Below, one piece after another: positions 50,759 through 62,431 of a stretch of 64,000 nucleotides of DNA. The stretch's first letter is position 1. Each line of letters begins with the position of its first letter. The stretch covers positions 1 to 64,000 of the forward strand of contig NZ_FWFQ01000015.1 in NCBI RefSeq assembly GCF_900172235.1, given 5' to 3'. A program made the position numbers and the translations under genes. The notes below the pieces were generated by a model. The model had not been told where the DNA came from and ran no database searches. It was given only the letters and a program-made list of their open reading frames with translations. Origin of the DNA: Pseudoruegeria aquimaris. GTDB lineage: Bacteria > Pseudomonadota > Alphaproteobacteria > Rhodobacterales > Rhodobacteraceae.

Positions 50759-50805
50759 CCACAAGAGATTGAAGCGCCCCGCTCAGGCGCTACAATATCT
50801 ATGCA
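50759..50805 (-). promoter_or_regulatory. Two NrdR-like boxes, 31 bases apart
   Basis: The core CAAGAGATTG at 50762-50771 and CAATATCTAT at 50793-50802 match the NrdR core CwAtATaTwG at 8 and 9 of 10 positions. Their spacing is 31 bases, three helical turns, as found for paired NrdR boxes. They lie before nrdJ, the expected target. Confidence 0.6.
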
Positions 50806-50820
50806 AACTGGGGACGACTC

Positions 50821-50829
50821 TGTGGATAA
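50821..50829. promoter_or_regulatory. Perfect DnaA box near nrdJ
   Basis: TGTGGATAA is the reverse of the consensus TTATCCACA. It overlaps the proposed start of the DUF1489 gene and lies about 125 bases from nrdJ. The same extended sequence CTGTGGATAACC.TGTGAA also occurs at 20762-20779. Single boxes arise by chance about once per 130 kb per strand, but this one stands beside a nucleotide-reductase gene. Confidence 0.5.
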
Positions 50830-51253
50830 CCATGTGAATCTTGTGAAACTCTGCGTCGGCGCCGACGCGGTGGAGGACCTGGAGGCCTGGCAGGCCGCGC
50901 GCCGCGCCGGCGATCCCGGCCACGTGCTGCGCCACGTCACGCGGATGTGGCCCAAGCGGGAGGCCGAGCTGCTGGCCGGCGGCTCGCTCTACTGGGTGTT
51001 CAAGGGCGTGATTCTCGCCCGCCAGCGCATTCTGCGGCTCGACGAGGTGATCGGCGAGGACGGCATCCGCCGCTGCGGCATCGTGCTGGATCCTGAGATC
51101 GTGCGCACCGCCGCCGCACCGCGCCGCCCCTTCCAGGGCTGGCGCTATCTCGCCCCCGCCGACAGCCCGCCGGACCTGCCGGCCGGACGCCCCCGCGAAG
51201 AGGCGCTGCCGGCGGAACTCAGCGCCGCGCTGGCCGAGATCGGGGTGCTTTAG
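50822..51253 (+). CDS. DUF1489 family protein
   Basis: About 143 residues. Conserved segments are LVKLCVGADAVEDLEAWQ, MWPKREAELLAGGSLYWVFKGVILARQRILRLDE and PRRPFQGWRYLAPADSPPDL, the DUF1489 pattern in alphaproteobacteria; function unknown. I chose GTG 50822, preceded by GGGGAC, because the family normally opens a few residues before LVKL. An ATG at 50801 would be in frame but lies inside the NrdR box and has no ribosome site. Divergent from nrdJ. Confidence 0.8.
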   Translation: MDNHVNLVKLCVGADAVEDLEAWQAARRAGDPGHVLRHVTRMWPKREAELLAGGSLYWVFKGVILARQRILRLDEVIGEDGIRRCGIVLDPEIVRTAAAPRRPFQGWRYLAPADSPPDLPAGRPREEALPAELSAALAEIGVL

Positions 51254-51271
51254 CGCCGGCGCGGGCGGCTG

Positions 51272-51970
51272 TCAGCCATCCAGCCCGAGCTGCGCCAGAA
51301 GCCGCGCAAGCGTGGCCTTCTCCCCCTTGCCCCACGGCGCGTTGTAGGCCTTGAGCAGCGTGGCCTGCGACCGGTGCACCAGCCCGTCGGAGAGGATCTT
51401 CAGGTGGTTGGCGCGCAGGGTCTCGCCGGTGGAGGTGATGTCGGCCACCGCTTCGGCGGTCTCGTTCTTCACCGTGCCCTCGGTGGCGCCCTGGCTGTCC
51501 ACGAGCTGGTAGTCCGCCACGCCGTTTTCCTTCAGGAACTCGCGGATCAGGCGGTGATACTTGGTTGCGATGCGCAGGCGGAACCCGTGGGTGCGCCGAA
51601 AGGCCGCCGCGGCGGCGTCCAGATCGTCCAGCGTGTCCACGTCCACCCAGAGGTTGGGCACCGCGATGATCAGGTCGGCCTGGCCGAAGCCCATCGGCGC
51701 GATCTCCTGCACGCGGGAATCCCAGGCGGCGAGCTTTTCGCGCACGAGGTCGGTGCCGGTGACGCCGAGGTGGATGCGCCCGGCCGCCAGTTCGCGCGGG
51801 ATCTCCCCCGCCGAGAGCAGCACCAGCTCGACCCCCTCCACGCCGTCCACGGCACCGGCATATTCCCGATCCCCGCCGGCGCGGCGCAGGCCGACGCCAC
51901 GGGCGCCGAACCAATCGAAGGTCTCTTCCATCAACCGGCCCTTGGAGGGCACGCCCAGTTTCACGGTCAT
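51272..51970 (-). CDS. hisG: ATP phosphoribosyltransferase catalytic subunit, short form
   Basis: 232 residues, the short HisG type without the C-terminal regulatory domain, which requires HisZ. First step of histidine synthesis: condenses ATP with PRPP. Family segments: KLGVPSKGRLMEETFDWF, LSAGEIPRELAAGRIHLGVTGTDLVRE, and the PRPP loop ADITSTGETLRANHLKIL near residue 169. Overlaps the hisZ stop by four bases. Confidence 0.94.
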   Translation of the reverse strand: MTVKLGVPSKGRLMEETFDWFGARGVGLRRAGGDREYAGAVDGVEGVELVLLSAGEIPRELAAGRIHLGVTGTDLVREKLAAWDSRVQEIAPMGFGQADLIIAVPNLWVDVDTLDDLDAAAAAFRRTHGFRLRIATKYHRLIREFLKENGVADYQLVDSQGATEGTVKNETAEAVADITSTGETLRANHLKILSDGLVHRSQATLLKAYNAPWGKGEKATLARLLAQLGLDG

Positions 51971-53067
51971 GCTGCACCTCCGCGCAGGAGCGAGACGATT
52001 TCCGGGCGGATCACGCCCCCCACCGCCGGGATCGACGTGCCACGGCCCAGGACTTCGGTGAGCGCGTCATAGCGCCCGCCGGTGGCCACGGGGGGCAGAT
52101 CGGCGCGCCCGTCAGCGTAGAAGCCGAAGACGAAGCCGTCGTAATATTCCATCTGCGTGCGGCCGTAGCTGGTTTCGAAATCGAGCGCCTCCACCGCGAC
52201 GCCGCGCGCCGCCAGCGCCTCCATGCGCCGCTCCAGCCGCTCCACGGCGGGCAGCAGCGCAGGCAGATCCACGGCGATGTCGCCGAGGTTGGCCACCACG
52301 TTGGGCATCTTCTCCTTGAGCGAGAGGATGTCGTTGAGCACTTCGACCTCGCCCGCCGCGATCGGGGGCTGCGCCGCATCTTCCCGCAAGGCGGCCAGGC
52401 GGGCCTCGACCTCGGCCCGGCTGCGCAGGCCGTTCTCGGGGCCGGCCTTGGCGAAAACGTCCTCGCCGCGCTCCAGCGCGGCCAGCAGGGCCTTGCGCGC
52501 GGCGGGCACGGGCACCTTGCCCCCGAAGCGATCAAGCAGCGCCCGGAAACGGCGCGGACGCCAGATGTGGCGCAGCAGCGCCTGCTTGCGCCGCTCGGTG
52601 GTGGAGAGCCCCAGCACCGCCGCCTTCAGCACGCCGATGTCGCCCGTCGCGGCCCTCAGGCCGAGGGGCGACAGCACGTCGAGAAACAGCGCGAAGACCT
52701 CGGCGTCGGCGGCGGCAGGATCGCTGCCGTCGAACACCTCGTAGCCGACCTGCAGGTATTCGCTCGGCCGCCCGGCGTCATGTTCCTGGCGCCGGAACAC
52801 CTCGCCGGCGTAGGTGTAGCGCGCGGGCTCCGCCCCGTCGGCCATGTGCATCTGCACCACCGGCACGGTGAAATCCGGGCGCAGCATCCTTTCGCCGCGC
52901 AGGGGATCGCTCGTCACGTAGGCGCGGGCGCGGATGTCTTCGCCGTAGAGATCCAGCAGCGTTTCGGCCGGCTGCAGGATGTCGGCTTCCACGGGCCGCG
53001 CGCCGGCGGCCTCGAAGAAGGCGCGCAGGCGCAGGGCCTCGGCGCGCGCTTCGGGCTTGATCGACAT
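51967..53067 (-). CDS. hisZ: ATP phosphoribosyltransferase regulatory subunit HisZ
   Basis: 366 residues, related to histidyl-tRNA synthetases but lacking the full catalytic signature. Segments: RMLRPDFTVPVVQMHM, RYTYAGEVFRRQ, YLQVGYEVFDG. It forms a complex with short HisG and gives feedback inhibition by histidine. Start at 53067, one base after the hisS stop region, so hisS-hisZ-hisG are one unit. Confidence 0.93.
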   Translation of the reverse strand: MSIKPEARAEALRLRAFFEAAGARPVEADILQPAETLLDLYGEDIRARAYVTSDPLRGERMLRPDFTVPVVQMHMADGAEPARYTYAGEVFRRQEHDAGRPSEYLQVGYEVFDGSDPAAADAEVFALFLDVLSPLGLRAATGDIGVLKAAVLGLSTTERRKQALLRHIWRPRRFRALLDRFGGKVPVPAARKALLAALERGEDVFAKAGPENGLRSRAEVEARLAALREDAAQPPIAAGEVEVLNDILSLKEKMPNVVANLGDIAVDLPALLPAVERLERRMEALAARGVAVEALDFETSYGRTQMEYYDGFVFGFYADGRADLPPVATGGRYDALTEVLGRGTSIPAVGGVIRPEIVSLLRGGAA

Positions 53068-53068
53068 G

Positions 53069-54547
53069 TCAGCCCTCCGAGCCTGCGAGAATGCGGCGAA
53101 CCTCGGCCACCATGTCGCCCAGCGGCACTTCGGTCTGGGCCGGCTGGGCCTTCCATTCCTCCAGCGTGGCGCTTTCGGCGATCTTCGCACCCAGCACAAG
53201 GTCCTTCACCTGCACCACGCCGCGCTCGGCTTCGTCGCCGCCCTGGATGATCGCCACCGGGGAGCGCCGCATGTCGGCGTATTTGAGCTGGTTGCCGAAG
53301 TTCTTCGGGTTGCCGAGATAGACCTCGGCCCGGATGCCGGCGTTGCGCAGCTCGGCGACCATGGCCTGGTAGTCGGCCATGCGGGCCTTGTCCATCACCG
53401 TCACCACGACGGGGCCGGTGGCCGTGCTCCGGATGCGGCCCTTCTCGCGCAAGGCGGCCAGAAGGCGGTCCACCCCGATCGACACGCCGGTGGCCGGCAC
53501 CGGCTGGCCGGTGAAGCGCTTCACCAGATCATCGTAGCGGCCGCCGCCGGAGACGGAGCCGAACTGGCGCTTGCGGCCTTTCTCGTCGAAGATCTCGAAG
53601 GTCAGCTCGGCCTCGAACACCGGGCCGGTGTAGTAGCCGAGCCCGCGCACGACGCTCGGATCGATCTCGATCCGCTCCGCGCCGTAGCCGCCGGCGGCCA
53701 GCAGATCGCCGATCTGCTCCAGCTCCGCGATGCCCTCGGCGCCGATCCGGCTGGTGCCGACGGCGCCGCGCAGGTTCTCGAAGGTCTTCGCCGCATCCGC
53801 CGCCTTGGACGTCAGGAAGGCGATCACCGGCTCGGCCTGATCCTCGCTCAGGCCAACACCGTCGATGTAGGCGCCGGAGGCATCGAGCCGCCCCTTGGTC
53901 AGGAGCTGGCGCACGCCCTCCTCGCCCACCTTGTCGAACTTGTCGATCGTGCGCAGCACGTCATCGCGGACGCCGGCCTCTTCGGGCAGGCCCATGGCCT
54001 CCAGCACGCCGTTGAGCACCTTGCGGTTGTTCACCCGCACCACGTAATCGCCGCGCGGGATGCCGACGTGCTCCAGCGTGTCCGAGAGCATCGCGCAGAT
54101 CTCGGCATCGGCGGCCACGGAAGCGGTGCCCACGGTGTCGGCGTCGCATTGGTAGAACTGGCGGTAGCGCCCGGGGCCGGGCTTCTCGTTGCGCCAGACC
54201 GGGCCCATCGCGTAGCGGCGGTAGGGCGTGGGCAGATCGTTTCGGTGCTGGGCGTAGACGCGGGCGAGCGGCGCCGTCAGATCGTAGCGCAGCGCCATCC
54301 AGCTGTCGTCTTCGTCCTGCCAGGCAAAGACGCCCTCGTTGGGGCGATCCACGTCGGGAAGGAACTTGCCCAGCGCCTCGACCGTCTCCACGGCGGGGCT
54401 TTCCAGCGCCTCGAAGCCGTAGCGATGATAGACAGCGGCGATCTGGTCGAGCATATGCTTGCGCTCGGTCACTTCGCTTCCGAAATAGTCACGGAAGCCC
54501 TTCGGCGGCAATGCCTTGGGCCGGGGCTGCTTCTTCACTTTGGCCAT
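53069..54547 (-). CDS. hisS: Histidine-tRNA ligase
   Basis: 492 residues. Class II synthetase motifs: motif 2 in [27 protein letters not shown] near residue 116, histidine A loop [15 protein letters not shown] near residue 302 and motif 3 [13 protein letters not shown] near 357. The C-terminal anticodon-binding domain ends it. Charges tRNA-His; co-transcribed with hisZ and hisG. The short N-terminal Lys-rich lead [23 protein letters not shown] is typical of this alphaproteobacterial group. Confidence 0.95.
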   Translation of the reverse strand: MAKVKKQPRPKALPPKGFRDYFGSEVTERKHMLDQIAAVYHRYGFEALESPAVETVEALGKFLPDVDRPNEGVFAWQDEDDSWMALRYDLTAPLARVYAQHRNDLPTPYRRYAMGPVWRNEKPGPGRYRQFYQCDADTVGTASVAADAEICAMLSDTLEHVGIPRGDYVVRVNNRKVLNGVLEAMGLPEEAGVRDDVLRTIDKFDKVGEEGVRQLLTKGRLDASGAYIDGVGLSEDQAEPVIAFLTSKAADAAKTFENLRGAVGTSRIGAEGIAELEQIGDLLAAGGYGAERIEIDPSVVRGLGYYTGPVFEAELTFEIFDEKGRKRQFGSVSGGGRYDDLVKRFTGQPVPATGVSIGVDRLLAALREKGRIRSTATGPVVVTVMDKARMADYQAMVAELRNAGIRAEVYLGNPKNFGNQLKYADMRRSPVAIIQGGDEAERGVVQVKDLVLGAKIAESATLEEWKAQPAQTEVPLGDMVAEVRRILAGSEG

Positions 54548-54655
54548 CGTTCTGTCCCTTCGGGGTCTTACGCGCCCCGCGTTTACAGAAGGCGTGCGCA
54601 GGGGGCAAGGGAAGGGTTGCGCAAGGCCGCGGACGGGGGCCCGGCGCCCCGCCCG

Positions 54656-55114
54656 TCAGATCGGAAGCTGCGTGGTGTATTTGAGTTCGCGCAGGCCGAA
54701 ACTGGAGTGCACCGCCCCCACGTGACGATTGCGCAGCAGGGTGTGGGTCATGAAGCGCTCATAGGCCTCCACGTCGCGCACCCGGATCTTCAGGATGTAG
54801 TCCGATGCGCCCGAGACGGCGTGGCACTCCATGATCTCGGGATGCGCCGAGACCACCGCGGCGAACTCCGAGACCGCCTGCTCGGAATGATCCCTGAGCG
54901 AGACATTGGCGAAGACGACGAGCTTGAGGTGCAGTTTCGCCGGATCCAGAAGCGCCACCCTGCCCTTCACGAGGCCGGCGGCCTCCAGATCGTTCAAACG
55001 CCGCCAGAGCGTGGACTGCGGGATCCGGCAGCGCTCGGACAGCTCTGCCAGCGAGGCCGACGAGTCGCGCTGCACTTCCCGGAGAATGCGGATATCCTGA
55101 TCTGAAAATTCCAT
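54656..55114 (-). CDS. Lrp/AsnC family transcriptional regulator
   Basis: 152 residues. N-terminal winged helix with SSASLAELSERCRIPQSTLWRRLNDLEAAGLVKG, then the effector-binding RAM domain with YILKIRVRDVEAYERFM. The gene is divergent from phenylalanine hydroxylase, and the 120 bases between them hold a palindrome (55129-55145). By that context it probably senses an aromatic amino acid and controls phhA; this is inference. Confidence 0.92.
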   Translation of the reverse strand: MEFSDQDIRILREVQRDSSASLAELSERCRIPQSTLWRRLNDLEAAGLVKGRVALLDPAKLHLKLVVFANVSLRDHSEQAVSEFAAVVSAHPEIMECHAVSGASDYILKIRVRDVEAYERFMTHTLLRNRHVGAVHSSFGLRELKYTTQLPI

Positions 55115-55128
55115 TTTATAAGCATATT

Positions 55129-55145
55129 CGGAACATTCATTTCCG
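55129..55145. promoter_or_regulatory. Candidate Lrp-family operator
   Basis: CGGAA-N7-TTCCG inverted repeat in an AT-rich stretch, 15 bases before the regulator and 90 bases before phhA. Fits an autoregulated divergent pair; not tested. Confidence 0.4.
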
Positions 55146-55234
55146 CAAAGCCCTTCTTGCGCGCCCCATTGAAAGCCGCCTTTCCGCGCCTTGGCCCATA
55201 CTGGAGCCGGAGCAGGAGAAAGGGAGGCGCCACC

Positions 55235-56017
55235 ATGGCCACGTCAGCAGGTTACGAAAGCAAACAGCCCGACGCGAACGGGCTCTACCCCTACAGCCCC
55301 GAGGAAGACGCCGTCTGGGGCGAGCTGTTCACCCGGCAGATCGCCGCGCTTCAGGGCAAGGTCGTGCCGGACTACCTCGCCGGTGTGCACACGCTCGGGC
55401 TGGGGCCTGCGCGGGTGCCGCAGATCCGCGAGATCGATGCGCGGCTCAGGGCTGCCACGGGCGCGGGCGTCGAAGGCGTTCCCGCGATCATCCCGCCGAA
55501 GCAGTTCTTCGGGCTGCTTTCGAAGCGCAAGTTCCCGGTGGCCACCTTCCTGCGCCGCCGCGAGCACATGGACTACATCGAGGAGCCGGATCTCTTCCAC
55601 GAGGTCTTCGGCCATTGCCCCCTGCTGACCAACCCGGACTACGCCGATTTCATCGAAGGCTTCGGCCGGAAGGCGCTCAGCCTCGGCAAGGGCTACTCGT
55701 GGCACCTGTTCCGGCTGTTCTGGTTCACGGTCGAATTCGGCATGATCCGCACGCCGCAGGGCCTGCGCGCCTATGGCGCCGGGATCGTCTCCTCGCCGTC
55801 GGAACTGGCCCATGCCACGGGCGGGCAGGCGCGGATGCAGCCCTTCGAGCTCGAAACGGTGCTGCGCACGCCCTACCGGATCGACATCGTGCAGCCCGTC
55901 TATTTCGTGATCGAGGATTTCGCGCAGCTGGCCGCGCTGCTGGAGGTGGATTTCGGCGCCGCCATCGACGCGGCCAAGGCCAAAGGCGATTTCGCACCGC
56001 TGTTCGAAGCGGCATAG
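55235..56017 (+). CDS. phhA: Phenylalanine 4-monooxygenase
   Basis: 260 residues, bacterial single-domain form with no N-terminal regulatory part. Iron ligands His122 and His127 in LFHEVFGHCPLL and Glu167 in FWFTVEFGM. It converts phenylalanine to tyrosine using tetrahydropterin and oxygen. The start at 55235 has AAGGGAGG before it. The usual pterin-recycling gene phhB is not beside it here. Confidence 0.94.
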   Translation: MATSAGYESKQPDANGLYPYSPEEDAVWGELFTRQIAALQGKVVPDYLAGVHTLGLGPARVPQIREIDARLRAATGAGVEGVPAIIPPKQFFGLLSKRKFPVATFLRRREHMDYIEEPDLFHEVFGHCPLLTNPDYADFIEGFGRKALSLGKGYSWHLFRLFWFTVEFGMIRTPQGLRAYGAGIVSSPSELAHATGGQARMQPFELETVLRTPYRIDIVQPVYFVIEDFAQLAALLEVDFGAAIDAAKAKGDFAPLFEAA

Positions 56018-56162
56018 GCACCCCGTGCCACGAGCGATGAGCACCTGCCCCCGTGATGAAAGCACACCTTCGGTGTGACGGCAGGGCAGGCGCACGCCCG
56101 TTTCTGGCGAAACAGGCCAAGTAGCGCTTCCCCACCCCGCCCAGCCATGCTAGCGCAGCGCC

Positions 56163-56375
56163 ATGGACCAAGAAGACCGCATCACCCACCTTGAAGAACT
56201 GATCGCCCACCTCACCCGCACGGTCGAGGATCTGTCGGACGTGATCGCCCGCCAGGACCAGGACATCACGCGCCTGAAGAACCGGGTGCAGCTGCTGGTG
56301 GAACGCGAAGCCCAGCGCGAAGCCGACGAGGGCAGTTCCATCCCGCTCGCCGATCAGCGCCCGCCCCACTGGTAA
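56163..56375 (+). CDS. slyX: SlyX-like coiled-coil protein
   Basis: 70 residues. Heptad-rich coiled coil (EDRITHLEELIAHLTRTVEDLSDVIARQDQDITRLKNRVQLL), then EGSSIPLADQRPPHW; the closing PPHW is the SlyX hallmark. Function unknown. It is convergent with the lipoprotein gene that starts 4 bases after its stop on the other strand. Confidence 0.9.
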   Translation: MDQEDRITHLEELIAHLTRTVEDLSDVIARQDQDITRLKNRVQLLVEREAQREADEGSSIPLADQRPPHW

Positions 56376-56378
56376 CCG

Positions 56379-57143
56379 TCAACGGCGCTCGTAGTCCTGC
56401 GCCACGACCTTGCCGTCGTGGATGAGGATCTCCGTGTGGCTGGCGCCACCGAAGCGCTCGTAGACGGTGATGAAGGCGGTGGTCTTTTCCATCCGCTTCG
56501 CACCATTGCCTTCGCAGGGCTTGCCCCTGCCCTTGCCGCAGACGCTGCGCTTGATCTGCTCGTATGCGGTGTCCGTCTGCGAGTAGGGAATGGATTTCAC
56601 CAGCGGATCGTAGCGCAGGGTTTCATGGGTGAGCGGCGCGCCCAGCATGGCCAAGCCGGCGGTGAACTGCCGCGCGCAGCCGTCCTTGAAGCCGGTCACG
56701 CTGTGAAGCCGGGGCGCCGTGGAGCCCGGCGCGCTGTCATAGAGCCTGAAGCCGCGGCCTGTCTCGGGGAAGCGATCCACTTCCTTGCCCAGCGCCTTGC
56801 CGCGCACCCCGCAGACCTTGCGCATCTCGCCGAAGGCCAGCGGCCCTATTGGAGCAGCACCCTCCGTGGCCTCCGCGGCAACGCCGAATTCCTCGAGCCG
56901 ACGGGTGGCCGGCGTTTCCGGGTCCGCGTCAGCCGCCGCCGTGCCGCCCCCAAACAACCCGGCAAACAGACCCTGCGGCGAAGCGGGTTCGCCTTCCAGC
57001 ATCGCCGTGGTGGGGGCATCCTCGGGGATATCGACATCGGAGAGCCGCGCGATTTCCACCGCCTCTGCACCCTCTTCGGGGGCAGGCTCCGGGGCTTCGG
57101 TCCGCATGCAGGCCGACAGCGACAGCAGAAGGCCTGCCATCAT
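56379..57143 (-). CDS. Hypothetical lipoprotein next to dnaE
   Basis: About 254 residues. Hydrophobic core LLLSLSAC gives a lipobox; then an acidic Glu/Pro/Ala-rich region and a C-terminal folded half with four Cys in CGVRGKALG, KDGCARQF, SVCGKGRGKPCEG, ending HTEILIHDGKVVAQDYERR. No domain recognised. The start is uncertain: ATG 57143 gives a signal with no positive charge, while TTG at 57155 or 57188 would add Arg residues ahead of it and slightly overlap dnaE. I list the ATG. Confidence 0.7.
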   Translation of the reverse strand: MMAGLLLSLSACMRTEAPEPAPEEGAEAVEIARLSDVDIPEDAPTTAMLEGEPASPQGLFAGLFGGGTAAADADPETPATRRLEEFGVAAEATEGAAPIGPLAFGEMRKVCGVRGKALGKEVDRFPETGRGFRLYDSAPGSTAPRLHSVTGFKDGCARQFTAGLAMLGAPLTHETLRYDPLVKSIPYSQTDTAYEQIKRSVCGKGRGKPCEGNGAKRMEKTTAFITVYERFGGASHTEILIHDGKVVAQDYERR

Positions 57144-57174
57144 GGTTAACCGCAACGTGGTTAATCGAGTCTCG

Positions 57175-60696
<3,522 letters not shown>

Positions 60697-60991
60697 GGCG
60701 CCGAAGCTAGCGCAAGCCGGCGGCACGCGAAACGGCTTTCGCCGGCTGCGACGCCGGGGCGCGCGCCCCCGGCGGCGCGCGGGCTTGCGAAAATCCCCGC
60801 CAACGCCCAATATTTCCGCGCCGCGCAAAGGTTAATCACTTTCGCCGAAACGGAGATAGTTCCCGGCTTGCCAGAGCCCCCGCCCGGCGCTTTGATATGT
60901 CAGCCTGCGCGCGCCGCATGGCTCCCCGGCAGGGCTTTACGCCGCATCGGGCCCGCGGGGAAACGGATCACAGACAGCGGCGGTAGGCTCC
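60697..60991. other. Divergent intergenic region between dnaE and xdhA
   Basis: 295 bases. A widely spaced inverted repeat (8-base arms at 60715-60722 and 60740-60747) sits near dnaE. A stretch at 60825-60860 with GGTTAATCACTTTC and AATATTTCC nearby is AT-rich and a plausible promoter zone. No gene seen. The xanthine dehydrogenase genes may be controlled from here. Confidence 0.35.
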
Positions 60992-62431
60992 ATGACTGCC
61001 ATTAGCTTTCTCCTGAACGGCGAAAAAATCGCCCTGCCGGACGCCCCCCCGACGCTGACGCTGCTGGACTGGCTGCGCGAGCACCGCGGCCTGACCGGCA
61101 CCAAGGAGGGCTGCAACGAGGGCGACTGCGGCGCCTGCACCGTGATCCTGACCGGCGAAACCGGCGCGCCCGCCGCCATCAACGCCTGCATCACCTTCCT
61201 GCCCCAGGTCCACGGCAAGGCGCTGCGCACCGTGGAAGGGCTCGCGGGCGAGAGCGGCGCGCTGCACCCGGTGCAGGACGCCATGGTGGCCTGCCACGGC
61301 AGCCAATGCGGCTTCTGCACGCCGGGAATCGTCGCCTCCCTCGCCGCGGCCCAGGCCACCGGGGATGCTGCCCATGACGACGTGCTCGCCGGCAACCTCT
61401 GCCGCTGCACCGGCTACGCCCCGATCATCCGCGCCGCGCAACGCGCCGAGGTCGATACCCGCTGGGCCGAGGCCGATGCCGCCGCCCTGGCCGACTTTGT
61501 TCCGCAAATATCCGCGGGGGGTGCGGGGGGCAGCCAGCCCCACGCGTCGTCCGGTGGTGCGGGGGGCAGCCAGCCCCACGCCTTCCTGCCGGCATCCGCC
61601 GATGAACTGGCCGCGTGGTTTGAAGCCCACCCCGAAGCCACGCTGGTGGCTGGGGCCACCGATGTGGGTCTCTGGGTCACCAAGCAGCTGCGCGATCTGG
61701 GCGACGTCGCCTTTCTCGACAACTGCCGCGATCTGCAACGGATCGAGGAAGATGCCGACGGCCTGCGGATCGGGGCCGGCGTGACACTTACCGCCCTGCG
61801 CTCGGCCATCGCGCCGCGCCATCCGCATTTCGCCGAGATGCTGCGCCGCTTCGCCTCCACCCAGGTGCGCAACCGCGCCACCATCGGCGGCAACATCGCC
61901 AATGGCTCCCCCATCGGCGATGCGCCTCCCGCCCTGATCGCGCTCGGGGCCACCCTGCACCTGCGCAAGGGCGAGGCCCGCCGCAGCCTGCCGCTGGAAG
62001 CCTTCTTCCTCGAATACGGCAAGCAGGATCGCGCCCCCGGCGAGTTCGTGGAAGCCCTCACGATCCCCGCCCAGCCCGACCGGCTGAAATGCTACAAGCT
62101 TTCCAAGCGCTTCGACCAGGACATCTCGGCCGTCTGCGGCTGCTTCAACCTGCGCCTCGAGGCCGGCACCGTCGCTCAGGCGCGCATCGCCTTCGGCGGC
62201 ATGGCCGGCACCCCGAAACGCGCCAGCCACGTCGAGGCTGCCCTCACCGGGCAACCCTGGAGCCTGGAAACCGTGCAGGCCGCCCTGCCCGCCTTCGCCG
62301 CGGACTACACCCCGCTGAGCGACATGCGCGCCTCCGCCGCCTACCGCCTTGCAACGGCGCAGAACATGCTCTTGCGCTATTTCCACGAGGACAACGGCGT
62401 GGCCACCAACGTTCTGGAGATCTCCGCATGA
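60992..62431 (+). CDS. xdhA: Xanthine dehydrogenase small subunit with repeat-derived linker
   Basis: 479 residues. First 2Fe-2S domain with Cys41, Cys46, Cys49, Cys66 ([11 protein letters not shown]) and the second with GFCTPGIV and CRCTGYAPI; then the FAD-binding part from about residue 200 ([30 protein letters not shown]), and a CO-dehydrogenase flavoprotein C-terminal domain. It passes electrons from the Mo site to NAD. Residues 167-197 are a linker made partly of a dispersed repeat plus a 12-residue tandem repeat. Stop overlaps xdhB (ATGA). Confidence 0.93.
   Translation: MTAISFLLNGEKIALPDAPPTLTLLDWLREHRGLTGTKEGCNEGDCGACTVILTGETGAPAAINACITFLPQVHGKALRTVEGLAGESGALHPVQDAMVACHGSQCGFCTPGIVASLAAAQATGDAAHDDVLAGNLCRCTGYAPIIRAAQRAEVDTRWAEADAAALADFVPQISAGGAGGSQPHASSGGAGGSQPHAFLPASADELAAWFEAHPEATLVAGATDVGLWVTKQLRDLGDVAFLDNCRDLQRIEEDADGLRIGAGVTLTALRSAIAPRHPHFAEMLRRFASTQVRNRATIGGNIANGSPIGDAPPALIALGATLHLRKGEARRSLPLEAFFLEYGKQDRAPGEFVEALTIPAQPDRLKCYKLSKRFDQDISAVCGCFNLRLEAGTVAQARIAFGGMAGTPKRASHVEAALTGQPWSLETVQAALPAFAADYTPLSDMRASAAYRLATAQNMLLRYFHEDNGVATNVLEISA
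61491..61581. repeat. Dispersed repeat and 26-base tandem repeat inside xdhA
   Basis: 61491-61513 reads, on the minus strand, as the dispersed GGATATTTG..GAACAAAGTCGG element (21 of 23 with 22766-22788). It is followed by two identical 26-base copies at 61520-61545 and 61556-61581, period 36 bases, translated as a doubled [10 protein letters not shown]. Confidence 0.8.

Noticed and set aside
50697-50800. Cobalamin riboswitch before nrdJ
   Set aside because: Only about 100 bases are available and I found no B12-box or long conserved structure; regulation by NrdR fits better.
48405-50837. An 800-codon plus-strand frame opposite nrdJ
   Set aside because: Antisense shadow: nrdJ on the minus strand has all family motifs, while the frame has none.
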